Of a stretch of 21,516 bases of DNA, positions 15,219 to 21,516 are shown piece after piece. The notes beneath the pieces were generated by a model. That model worked only from the letters and a program-made list of their open reading frames with translations, was not told where the DNA came from and ran no database searches. Both the position numbers and the translations under genes were made by a program. Numbering within the stretch: the stretch's first letter is position 1; each line of letters opens with the position of its first letter. The stretch comes from DASZKW01 sp035552775 (GTDB lineage: Bacteria > Actinomycetota > Acidimicrobiia > Acidimicrobiales > Palsa-688). The stretch is taken from positions 1-21,516 of the forward strand of contig DASZKW010000034.1 of the NCBI GenBank assembly GCA_035552775.1. Direction: 5' to 3'.

Positions 15219-15685
15219 CGGGGCTCCACCAGGGCGACGGCCAGGCAGGCGATGCCCTCCCCGCGGCCTAGGGCACCGAGGGCCTCGGCCCGCTTTGACT
15301 TCACGCTGACGGGTGCGCCGACCACGTCGACCAGCCGGTCCTCCATGGCCTGGCGGTGGGGGGCCAGCTTGGGCTCCTCGGCGATGACGGTGGCGTCCAC
15401 GTTGCCGATAAGCCAGTGCGTGGAGACGCTGAGCACCACCCGCGCCAGCAAATCCATGCTGTCCGCGCCGGCGTATGCCGGGTCGGTGGCCGGGAAATGA
15501 CCCCCCAGGTCGCCCAGGCCGGCGGCACCGAGGAGGGCGTCGGCGATGGCGTGGGCGACGACGTCGGCGTCGCTGTGACCGCTCAGCCCGGGGCCTTCCA
15601 ACTCCAAGCCCCCGAGGAGCAGGCGCCGGCCGGGGTCCGCGCTGAAAGGGTGGACGTCGAAGCCCAACCCCACCCGGGCGGTCAC
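15215..15685 (-). CDS. ispF: 2-C-methyl-D-erythritol 2,4-cyclodiphosphate synthase
   Basis: A 156-residue enzyme of the MEP isoprenoid pathway that cyclises CDP-methylerythritol 2-phosphate to MEcPP with release of CMP. The metal-binding residues are Asp10 and His12 in GLGFDVHPF and His45 in SDADVVAHA. GHSDAD, the HFPATDP block and the C-terminal RAEALGALGRGEGIACLAVA motif match the family; it normally forms a trimer with active sites between subunits. It starts at GTG 15685, which overlaps the ispD stop in a GTGA pattern, and its own stop overlaps the rlmB start. The order ispD-ispF is common in bacteria and gives consecutive steps around IspE. Length is standard. Confidence 0.96.
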   Translation of the reverse strand: MTARVGLGFDVHPFSADPGRRLLLGGLELEGPGLSGHSDADVVAHAIADALLGAAGLGDLGGHFPATDPAYAGADSMDLLARVVLSVSTHWLIGNVDATVIAEEPKLAPHRQAMEDRLVDVVGAPVSVKSKRAEALGALGRGEGIACLAVALVEPR

Positions 15686-16332
15686 CTATCCGCACCTTGG
15701 CCGAAGAGGGCGGCGGCGACCACCAGGTCGGAGGGCTCGGTGACCTTGACGTTGGTGGGAGAGCCGGCCACGGTCACGACCCGGCCGCCGATGGCCTCCA
15801 CCAAAGCGGCGTCGTCGGTGGCGTCGGCTCCCCCGGCGTGGGCGCGGCGCAGGACGTCGGCCCGAAAGGCCTGGGGCGTCTGCACCGCCACCAACCGGTT
15901 TCGGTCGAGAGTGGACAGGGTCCCGTCGGCGTGCACGACCTTGACCGTATCGGTCACCGCCACCGTCGGGATCGCCGCGTCGGCACCGGCTTGCACGGCA
16001 CCGAGCACGGCACGCCAGATCGCCTCGCCGGCCAGGGGGCGAGCGGCGTCGTGGACCACCACCGCCTCCACGCCCGCCGGCACCGCGGCCAGGCCGGCCC
16101 GCACCGACGCCGAGCGACTCGAGCCGCCGGAGACCACCACGTCAGCGTCCCACCGAGGCGCCCCGGCGGTGGCGTCGACGGCCGGCACGACGAGCACCAC
16201 CGCCTCACAGTGCGATCGCGCCCCGTCGAGGGCCCACGCCACCAGCGGCCTGCCGGCCAGCTCGGCGTATTGCTTGGCGCTGCCGAAGCGGCTCCCGCTG
16301 CCGCCGGCGACGACGATCGCCCACGCTTTCAC
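15682..16332 (-). CDS. ispD: 2-C-methyl-D-erythritol 4-phosphate cytidylyltransferase
   Basis: A 216-residue nucleotidyltransferase that joins CTP and methylerythritol 4-phosphate, the third MEP pathway step. The CTP-binding loop is AIVVAGGSGSRFGSAKQY at the N-terminus, with VVHDAARPL near the middle and VTDTVK and VAVQTPQAF further on; these are hallmarks of IspD. GTG 16332 gives VKAWAIVVAGG, which fits family N-termini; an in-frame GTG eight codons earlier is an alternative. Its stop overlaps the ispF start, so the two form one translational unit. The carD gene lies upstream on the same strand with 189 bp between, long enough for a separate promoter. Confidence 0.95.
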   Translation of the reverse strand: MKAWAIVVAGGSGSRFGSAKQYAELAGRPLVAWALDGARSHCEAVVLVVPAVDATAGAPRWDADVVVSGGSSRSASVRAGLAAVPAGVEAVVVHDAARPLAGEAIWRAVLGAVQAGADAAIPTVAVTDTVKVVHADGTLSTLDRNRLVAVQTPQAFRADVLRRAHAGGADATDDAALVEAIGGRVVTVAGSPTNVKVTEPSDLVVAAALFGQGADR

Positions 16333-16500
16333 GGTGCAGCGATGGTAGCGGCGCACGGAGGAGCACTCCCCACCGCTTTTCCATGGCGCCGTCTGCCCTG
16401 GTTGACGGTGCCACGGCTGGCTCGCCAGACACCCAGCGGCGTGGGGCCCGAGCGGGAGGCGACGCCTGCGTCATCACCGGCCCCCCTTTTCCCCGACCCT

Positions 16501-16530
16501 TTGTTGTCAGGGCCTTCGTTGTCAGGGCAG
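16501..16530. repeat. 15-bp tandem duplication across the carD stop codon
   Basis: Two 15-bp units (16501-16515 and 16516-16530) share GTTGTCAGGGC. As 15 is a multiple of three, read on the minus strand the duplication places a second in-frame TGA five codons after the carD stop. Confidence 0.7.
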
Positions 16531-17001
16531 GGCGTCGTCGAGCTTCTTTTCCGCCTCCGCCTCGTCGACGCCGATGGCGAAGGTGAGCTCCGACACGAGA
16601 ATCTGGCGGGCCCGGTTCAACATGCGCTTCTCCCCCGCCGACAAGCCCTTGTCCTTGTCCCGGTTGGAAAGATTCCGCACCACCTCGGCGACTTGGTAGA
16701 TGTCGCCGGACTTCAGCTTCTCGACGTGGTTCTTGTAGCGCCGCGACCAGTTGGTGGGCATCCGCACGTCTTTTTTGCGTAACACTGCGAATACCTCCTC
16801 CACCTCCTCGTCGTTGATCACCTCGCGAAGGCCCACCTCGTCGGTGTTGTCGCACGGGACCATCAAGGTGAGATCGCCGTAGGCCAAGCGGAGGACCAGG
16901 TACTCCCGCTTCTCGCCGAAGACCTCCTTGATCTCGCGGCGTTCCACCACGGCGGCGCCGTGGTGGGGATAGACGACCTTGTCACCTACGTCAAATGGCA
17001 T
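16522..17001 (-). CDS. carD: CarD-family RNA polymerase-binding transcription factor
   Basis: A 159-residue global regulator. The N-terminal Tudor-like RNA polymerase-interaction domain (about 1-60) starts MPFDVGDKVVYPHHGAAVVE and includes YLVLRLAYGDLTLMVPCDN. The helical C-terminal DNA-binding domain (about 70-159) has MPTNWSRRYKNHVEKLKSGD, with the conserved Trp that stacks on the upstream edge of the transcription bubble, and GLSAGEKRMLNRARQILVSE. CarD stabilises open complexes at ribosomal RNA and many other promoters in actinobacteria. ATG 17001 is supported by GGGAGAAG immediately upstream; the open frame before it encodes no family sequence. It is divergent from a CRP-family gene, 151 bp apart, and sits directly before ispD as in mycobacteria. 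Confidence 0.95.
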   Translation of the reverse strand: MPFDVGDKVVYPHHGAAVVERREIKEVFGEKREYLVLRLAYGDLTLMVPCDNTDEVGLREVINDEEVEEVFAVLRKKDVRMPTNWSRRYKNHVEKLKSGDIYQVAEVVRNLSNRDKDKGLSAGEKRMLNRARQILVSELTFAIGVDEAEAEKKLDDALP

Positions 17002-17152
17002 TCTTCTCCCAAGGGCGGTACGCAGGGGGAACCCCCAGGGTACGGGGAAAAAGGGCCCTGCGGCCAGTTCCTCATCTGCGTGCCCGCCGCCCACGGGTCC
17101 CCGGCATTGGCCGTCGGCCCGCTGCGACCGAGCCGGATAGCGTTACGCCACC
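17002..17152. promoter_or_regulatory. Divergent carD / CRP-family intergenic region with a 12-bp palindrome
   Basis: The 151-bp gap must hold promoters for both genes. A perfect palindrome GGGGGAACCCCC lies at 17025-17036, in the likely 5' leader of carD, 24 bp before its ATG. No convincing -10/-35 pair or CRP site (TGTGA-N6-TCACA type) was found. Confidence 0.5.
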
Positions 17153-17812
17153 ATGGACGACCGCCTGCTGCTCGCCCACTCCGACATGTTCTCGGCCTTC
17201 GACGAAGAGGAGCTGAGGGTGGTGCTCGGCGGCGTGCGCTCGCTCAGCTGCCAGCGCAACGAGGCCTTGTTCGGCGAGGGCGAGGAGGCCTCGGAGATGT
17301 TCGTGGTGCGTAGCGGTCGGGTGGCGATCGGCCGCCACTCCCCCGACGGGCGGGAGTCCCTGGTGGCACTCATGGAGCCGGGCGACGTGTTCGGCGAGAT
17401 GGCACTTTTCGACATGGAACCCAGGTCGGCGTCGGCTCGGGCCCTCGAATCCTCCGAGCTGCTGGCCATTTCCTATGCCACTGTCAAAGAATGCCTCGAC
17501 GGCCGCCCCGAGCTGCTGTGGGACGTCGTCGGGCTGCTCGCCCAACGGCTGCGGTCCACGGACTCGGCGCTGGCGGACGCCGTGTTCTTGGACGTGACAG
17601 GGCGCACGGCCAAGCGCCTGCTCGAGCTGGCCGGCGACGCCGACGAGTTCGTTTTACCCATCACCCAGGAGGAACTGGCCGGTTTGGTGGGGGCGTCGCG
17701 CGAGAGAGTCAACAAGGCCATCGCCGCGTTCCTCCGCCTGGGATGGATCGAGCAGGTGGAGCGCAGGTACCGCATAGCCGAGCGCGACCGACTGGCCCAG
17801 CGGTCCCGCTAG
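17153..17812 (+). CDS. CRP/FNR-family cyclic-nucleotide-type transcriptional regulator
   Basis: A 219-residue regulator. The N-terminal cyclic-nucleotide-binding barrel (about 8-125) has a phosphate-binding cassette FGEMALFDMEPRSASA, in which the Glu and the Arg-Ser pair needed for cAMP binding are kept. A long dimerisation helix (about 112-140) follows, and a winged helix (about 150-210) has the recognition segment TQEELAGLVGASRERVNKAI. It closely resembles mycobacterial Crp (Rv3676) in length and helix sequence. The ATG at 17153 leaves a normal N-terminus. It is divergent from carD and converges with disA, so it is an insertion of one plus-strand gene in an otherwise minus-strand block. A role with cAMP is inferred from the cassette; targets are unknown. 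Confidence 0.92.
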   Translation: MDDRLLLAHSDMFSAFDEEELRVVLGGVRSLSCQRNEALFGEGEEASEMFVVRSGRVAIGRHSPDGRESLVALMEPGDVFGEMALFDMEPRSASARALESSELLAISYATVKECLDGRPELLWDVVGLLAQRLRSTDSALADAVFLDVTGRTAKRLLELAGDADEFVLPITQEELAGLVGASRERVNKAIAAFLRLGWIEQVERRYRIAERDRLAQRSR

Positions 17813-17821
17813 CCGTCACCA

Positions 17822-17869
17822 GCGGCCCGTAGGCTCCATCGGCGGCCCGTAGGCTCCATCGGCGGCCCG
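17822..17869. repeat. 20-bp tandem repeat between converging crp-like and disA genes
   Basis: The unit GCGGCCCGTAGGCTCCATCG occurs twice without change (17822-17861), followed by a partial third copy (GCGGCCCG). It fills most of the 65-bp gap between the two stop codons. No hairpin with a T run was found. Confidence 0.85.
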
Positions 17870-17877
17870 GTGTGGGC

Positions 17878-18954
17878 TCAGCCGTAACGGTCGAGGATGC
17901 TCGCCTCGGCCAGGCGACCCAAACCGTCCTTCACGGCGCGAGCCGAGCTGCGGCTGACCCCGTCCACGGCGTCGAGGTCGGTGACCGTGGCGGCGAGGAT
18001 CTCCTGGAGGTTGCCGTAGCGCTGCACGATCTTGTCCACCACCGCGTCGGGGAGGCGGGGGACCTTGGCAAGCATGCGGTAGCCGAGCGGCTGGACGCTG
18101 GCGTCGGGGTCGGCATGACCGTCGCCCGCCACATGAAGTAAGGCGGCCACCGCCTTGACGTCGAGCAGTGTCTCGGTGGGCATCTCGTGGAGGGCGGCCA
18201 TCGCCGCCTCCAGGTGGCGCGCTTCGCCGTCGTGTAGGTAATCCCGCATCACCTGGCGACGGTCGTCCTCCACGCCGGCCATGAGATCCTCGAGCTGGAG
18301 GTGGACCAGGCGCCCGTCGCTGCCGAGTTCGATGCTGTAGCCCCGCACCTCCATGGCGATGCGCCGGACCATCTCGGCCCGCTGGAGGACGGTGACCACG
18401 TCGCGCACCGTGACCAGGTCCTCGACCTCGAGCGCGGACAGTGTGTTGGTCACGCTCGCCAGACGGTCGCGGTAGCGCTCCAGGGTCTGCAGGGCCTGGT
18501 TGGCCCGCCCGAGCAGGCGCGGGATGGACTCCAAGGAGTGCTTCTGGTCTCCCCTGTACATGGTGATGACGCCCAGATCCTCCGAGACGGCCACGACCGG
18601 GACGTCGATGGCTCGCGCCACCCGTTCCGCCGTGCGGTGCCGGGTACCCGTCTCCGACGTCGGCACGACAGGGCTCGGCACCAGGTGGACGTTGACCCGG
18701 GCGATGCGGCCGGCGTCGCTGCTCAGGATGATGGCTCCGTCCATCTTGGCCAGTTCGGAGAGACGCTGGGGGCTGTACTCGGCGTCCAGGAGCAGCCCGC
18801 CCGAACATATCTCCAGCACGTCGGGCCCGTCACCGACGAGAATCAGCGCACCCTTGTTGGCCTGCAGGATGCGGTCGAGACCCTCGCGCAACGGTTGCCC
18901 CGGTGCGATCACCCCAAGGGCGTCGAGGAGCGCGACGCTCGGACGGTCCAACAC
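17878..18954 (-). CDS. disA: DNA integrity scanning protein, diadenylate cyclase DisA
   Basis: A 358-residue enzyme that makes cyclic di-AMP from two ATP and stops when it meets branched DNA. The N-terminal DAC domain has the catalytic DGA motif (residues 72-74, KMDGAIILSS) and the RHR motif (105-107, GTRHRTAERV). A helical linker (about 150-290) follows, and the C-terminal helix-hairpin-helix DNA-binding region has VTDLDAVDGVSRSSARAVKD. Length is standard for DisA, which forms octamers. The start is GTG 18954, only 9 bp after the radA stop, so radA and disA are almost certainly one transcript; in other bacteria RadA also interacts with and restrains DisA. Catalytic motifs are complete, so c-di-AMP signalling is expected. 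No c-di-AMP riboswitch was seen in the window. Confidence 0.95.
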   Translation of the reverse strand: MLDRPSVALLDALGVIAPGQPLREGLDRILQANKGALILVGDGPDVLEICSGGLLLDAEYSPQRLSELAKMDGAIILSSDAGRIARVNVHLVPSPVVPTSETGTRHRTAERVARAIDVPVVAVSEDLGVITMYRGDQKHSLESIPRLLGRANQALQTLERYRDRLASVTNTLSALEVEDLVTVRDVVTVLQRAEMVRRIAMEVRGYSIELGSDGRLVHLQLEDLMAGVEDDRRQVMRDYLHDGEARHLEAAMAALHEMPTETLLDVKAVAALLHVAGDGHADPDASVQPLGYRMLAKVPRLPDAVVDKIVQRYGNLQEILAATVTDLDAVDGVSRSSARAVKDGLGRLAEASILDRYG

Positions 18955-18963
18955 CTGGCGAGC

Positions 18964-20391
18964 CTACTCCGTGCATCGCCGCCCGGCCGCGGTGTTGTTT
19001 GTCGCAGCGGACGATGCTGCGGCCGGCGGCGGCACGCCTACGACGAGTCCGACTGCTTCGGCGAGTGAGCCGGCCGTGACGGTCGGCAACGCCGCCTCCG
19101 GCGACGAGACCGGCACCAGGGCCCGGGCAAAGCCGAGGCGCGCCGCTTCGTCCAGGCGCCTAGGGGTCTGACCGACCTGGCGCAGCTCGCCCGCCAGGCC
19201 GACCTCGCCGATCACCACCAGGTCGTCGGGCAGCGGGCGGTCGAGGGTGGCGGAGGCTATGGCCAGGCACACGGCCAGGTCGGCGCCCGGTTCGCTGATG
19301 CGTGCGCCACCGGCCGCGGAGGCGTACACGTCGAAGCCCTGCACCGAGATGTGGGCGTGGCGATGGAGCACGGCGATGAGCAGAGCCAGGCGGCCGGCGT
19401 CGAAACCCGACGCCGATCGCCGGGGGGTGCCGAACGAGGACGGCACGACCAGGGCTTGCAACTCCACGAGCAGCGGCCGGCGTCCCTCCACCGCCGGGAA
19501 CACCGCCGACCCTGCTGTCGCCATCCGCCGGTCGGCGAGGAACATCCCGCTGGCGTCGTGCACGCCGACCAGGCCGGCGTCGGTCATCTCGAACACGCCG
19601 AGCTCGCCTGTCGGCCCGAAGCGGTGCTTGCTGGCTCTAAGCAGGCGCAGGGAGTGATGTCGCTCACCCTCGAAGGTGGCGACCGTGTCGACGACGTGCT
19701 CGAGCACTCGCGGCCCGGCGAGCGAACCGTCCTTGGTGACGTGGCCGACCAGGACAGTCGTCAACCCGGTGCCCTTGGCCAGGGTGACGAGTTGATGGGC
19801 GCAGCCCCGGACCTGGGTCACCGATCCGGGCGCCGACTCGAGCTCGGGGTCCCACACCGTCTGGATCGAGTCGACGACGAGGATGTCGGGTCCGATCTTG
19901 TCGATAGCGGTCCGGATGGCGGGCATGCTCGTTTCCGCCACGATCCAGACCCCCTCGGCGCTGACACCCAGGCGCTCGGCGCGACGCTTGACCTGGTGGG
20001 GGGATTCCTCCGCGGATACGAGCAGGGCCCGGGCCCCGTCCCCGCTCAACGCGGCCAGGGCTTGCAGCAAAAGCGTGGACTTACCTATGCCCGGTTCGCC
20101 GCCGACGAGGGTTACCGAGCCCGGAACCAGCCCCCCGCCGAGCACCCTGTCGAACTCTCCTACGCCGGTGGGGCGTGGGCGGCTGTCCCAGCCGTCGATG
20201 TCACCGAGCAGTACCGGGGCGGCGGCGGGACCCGCCCCCACGGCCGGTGCGGTCGCCCCCGTACCCGGTTGGGAGAGGACTATCTCCTCGACGAGCGTGT
20301 TCCACTCGGCGCATCCGGGGCAGCGGCCAGACCACCGCGACGACGTCGCCCCGCACGCCTGGCAGCGGTGGACCACTCGGCTGCGGCTCAC
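18964..20391 (-). CDS. radA: DNA repair protein RadA
   Basis: A 475-residue RecA-like DNA helicase acting in recombination branch migration. The N-terminal zinc finger is CQACGATSSRWSGRCPGC (Cys10, 13, 24, 27). The ATPase core has Walker A GGEPGIGKST (about 97-106), LLVSAEES, and Walker B-like ILVVDSIQT. The RadA-specific motif, usually KNRFG, reads KHRFG here. The C-terminal Lon-like domain begins near residue 270, with GARISEPGADLAVCLAIAS and GEVGLAGELRQV. GTG 20391 is chosen since it gives the normal distance to the zinc finger; an in-frame GTG at 20421 would add ten residues. The start lies inside a 20-bp repeat array with overlapping mini-ORFs. It precedes disA in one operon. Confidence 0.95.
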   Translation of the reverse strand: MSRSRVVHRCQACGATSSRWSGRCPGCAEWNTLVEEIVLSQPGTGATAPAVGAGPAAAPVLLGDIDGWDSRPRPTGVGEFDRVLGGGLVPGSVTLVGGEPGIGKSTLLLQALAALSGDGARALLVSAEESPHQVKRRAERLGVSAEGVWIVAETSMPAIRTAIDKIGPDILVVDSIQTVWDPELESAPGSVTQVRGCAHQLVTLAKGTGLTTVLVGHVTKDGSLAGPRVLEHVVDTVATFEGERHHSLRLLRASKHRFGPTGELGVFEMTDAGLVGVHDASGMFLADRRMATAGSAVFPAVEGRRPLLVELQALVVPSSFGTPRRSASGFDAGRLALLIAVLHRHAHISVQGFDVYASAAGGARISEPGADLAVCLAIASATLDRPLPDDLVVIGEVGLAGELRQVGQTPRRLDEAARLGFARALVPVSSPEAALPTVTAGSLAEAVGLVVGVPPPAAASSAATNNTAAGRRCTE

Positions 20392-20464
20392 GAGCTCGCA
20401 CCCTGGCTCACTCGCTCCCACCCTGGCTCACTCGCTCCCACCCTGGCTCACGAGCTCCACCCTA
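20385..20464 (-). repeat. Four 20-bp repeats forming a chain of mini-ORFs into radA
   Basis: Units at 20385-20404, 20405-20424, 20425-20444 and 20445-20464; the middle two are identical, the outer two differ by a few bases. On the minus strand each has a purine-rich stretch followed by GTGAGCC. GTG codons at 20451, 20431 and 20411 each open a seven-codon frame (VSQG followed by three residues) whose TGA overlaps the next GTG as GTGA, the last one overlapping the radA start at 20391. Confidence 0.85.
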
Positions 20465-20474
20465 TGAAAAGGGG

Positions 20475-20507
20475 GTGACGGCGTCGGCGATGGTACGCCG
20501 ATGTCAC
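20475..20507 (-). terminator. Nested dyad between the lipoprotein gene and radA, possible terminator
   Basis: TCGGCG (20484-20489) pairs with CGCCGA (20496-20501) around a six-base loop, and an outer pair GTGAC (20475-20479)/GTCAC (20503-20507) encloses it. It overlaps the lipoprotein stop codon. On the minus strand CCCCCTTTTC follows, only a weak T run, so termination or attenuation is uncertain. Confidence 0.35.
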
Positions 20508-21343
20508 GCTCCCTTGGCGTGGGCACCGCGTCGGTGGCCCGCTCGCTGTCCCCGTCCCCGCCGGCGCCGTATCAAGACCACAACGACGGCGACCAGGGCG
20601 ACGAGGAGCAGAGCGCCGCCCGCGGCGGCGGCGGCGACCGCGCCCACGTTGACCGACCGGGTCACGGCGAACAGGCGCGAGGTCCGGCCCAGCGCCGGCT
20701 GCCACCCGAGTGACCCTGCCAGGCGCGCCGTGGCGTTGGTCGACAGCGGTCCGGCGGGGAGGCGGACCGTCACCTGGAAATGGAACACCTGCGCCGGGTT
20801 GGTCCCCGTCTGGCGCTGGGCCACCGCCGGGTTGATCCCGGTGCTCGTCCCGAGCTGGTGGGCGAGACCAGGGTCCCCGAAGCAGCCCAGTCCACATGTC
20901 AGGTCCACCGTGGCCTGGAAGCGGGTGACGGTGGTCCAAAAGCCCTGATCCCGGGTCAGGAGGAACTGGAAGGGTCGACTCGCCGGCGGCCCACTCCCGG
21001 CCACCTGCTCCACTATCGGGCCCACCTCGGCGAGCGAGGAGAACGGATAGCTGGCGCGGAGGACCTCCGAGCCGTCCGGTCCCGGGGCGGGAGTGCTCAC
21101 CTGCCAACCCGCGGCCACGAGGTCGGAGCTCTGCAGCTGGGCGGACAGGTCGCCCACCGCCGCCACTGCCTGTTGGTCCAAGGTGACGGTGACCGACACC
21201 GCGCCAGTCCCGTTCGCCTTGGCGACGACGCCGATCCCGACCGTGGCGCTGCACGCCGGCAGGGCGACGATGGCAACAGCGACGACGAGCAGGAGGCCCG
21301 CACGCGAACGAGCGGCCAGCCGCCCGCCGCCGCACCCCTGCAC
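20504..21343 (-). CDS. Lipoprotein with C-terminal membrane helix, LppM/DUF3153-like
   Basis: A 279-residue envelope protein. A signal peptide ends in the lipobox LPAC (Cys31 after AIVALPA). An extracytoplasmic domain of about 200 residues follows, beginning with VGIGVVAKANGTGAVSVTVT and containing two cysteines (TCGLGCFG) that may pair. A transmembrane helix (about 235-260, AAAAGGALLLVALVAVVVVLI) precedes a strongly basic tail, RRRRGRGQR. This plan of lipobox, beta-rich domain, helix and basic tail resembles mycobacterial LppM and DUF3153 proteins, but I recognise it only from layout. The start is GTG 21343; no strong ribosome-binding site is visible. It precedes radA on the same strand with about 110 bp between, and mycobacteria also have a lipoprotein gene (lpqE) beside radA, though a different family. 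Confidence 0.75.
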   Translation of the reverse strand: MQGCGGGRLAARSRAGLLLVVAVAIVALPACSATVGIGVVAKANGTGAVSVTVTLDQQAVAAVGDLSAQLQSSDLVAAGWQVSTPAPGPDGSEVLRASYPFSSLAEVGPIVEQVAGSGPPASRPFQFLLTRDQGFWTTVTRFQATVDLTCGLGCFGDPGLAHQLGTSTGINPAVAQRQTGTNPAQVFHFQVTVRLPAGPLSTNATARLAGSLGWQPALGRTSRLFAVTRSVNVGAVAAAAAGGALLLVALVAVVVVLIRRRRGRGQRAGHRRGAHAKGA

Positions 21344-21389
21344 AGCTACCGGAGGCTAGTCAACCGCCGGCCGAAAGCAGGCGGCAAGC

Positions 21390-21514
21390 AGGCAGCGGCC
21401 CGGCGGCGGGCCGGGCAGCGGCCCGGCGGCGGGCCGGGCAGCGGCCCGGCGGCGGGCCGGGCAGCGGCCCGGCGGCGGGCCGGGAAGGGTCGGGAAGGGC
21501 CGGGCAGGGTCGGG
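21390..21514. repeat. 23-bp hairpin repeats followed by a GGG-triplet array
   Basis: Four 23-bp units (phase marked by the single A at 21394, 21417, 21440 and 21463) each contain CGGCCCG-gcgg-CGGGCCG, a perfect 7-bp hairpin. They pass at 21482 into seven GGG triplets, each separated by two bases (21482-21514). The array reaches the window edge and may continue. It lies upstream of the lipoprotein gene. Confidence 0.9.
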
Positions 21515-21516
21515 CA

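Noticed and set aside
15219..15695. Upstream extension of the rlmB frame to 486 codons
   Set aside because: The extra part is the overlap of ispF in another frame, with no methyltransferase similarity; the ATGA overlap gives a clear start at 15218.
20385..21514. Repeat arrays as CRISPR
   Set aside because: Units are directly adjacent with no unique spacers and no cas genes are near.

Overview
This is a high-GC window with dense, mostly minus-strand genes, many GTG starts and 4-nt start/stop overlaps. A CarD, a CRP-like regulator, DisA, a two-domain CFP30B-like protein and an alanine/glycine-rich proteome point to an actinobacterium, most likely a deep-branching Acidimicrobiia-like lineage. 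The lineage is inferred from gene content only.

Region 1 (1-3540) is a graveyard of mobile DNA beside a tRNA-Thr gene. It holds the decayed 3' end of an ISKra4-type transposase, an intact LysR regulator, an ArdC-like antirestriction pseudogene broken by several frameshifts, and a mosaic in which a conjugative coupling-protein fragment sits between the two ends of a tyrosine integrase. The integrase end stops 23 bp from the 3' end of the tRNA. The simplest reading is the remnant of an integrative conjugative element that used the tRNA as attachment site.

Region 2 (3588-7087) has a GH43-type glycoside hydrolase without a visible secretion signal, an NhaA sodium/proton antiporter with an insert coded by a 27-bp tandem repeat, and a lipoprotein HtrA-type serine protease with a PDZ domain.

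Region 3 (7201-12402) has a tightly overlapped operon (short-chain dehydrogenase, divergent QueA-like protein, SufR-like regulator with three cysteines) preceded by a dyad that could be its operator. It also has a CFP30B-like double glyoxalase-fold protein, a second dehydrogenase of the 3-hydroxyacyl-CoA/HSD10 type, and a divergent PaaX-family regulator.

Region 4 (12697-21343) is a conserved housekeeping block. Read on the minus strand the order is lipoprotein, radA, disA, [crp on plus], carD, ispD, ispF, rlmB, sigH-like sigma factor, coupled membrane protein. It combines DNA repair and c-di-AMP synthesis, RNA polymerase control, the MEP isoprenoid pathway and ribosome modification. The order radA-disA-ispD-ispF-rlmB-sigH parallels the Bacillus subtilis locus, with several Bacillus genes (gltX, cysE, cysS) missing.

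The least expected local structures are a four-unit 20-bp repeat before radA that forms a chain of 7-codon mini-ORFs, each overlapping the next start, and at the right edge a 23-bp hairpin-repeat array followed by seven evenly spaced GGG triplets.
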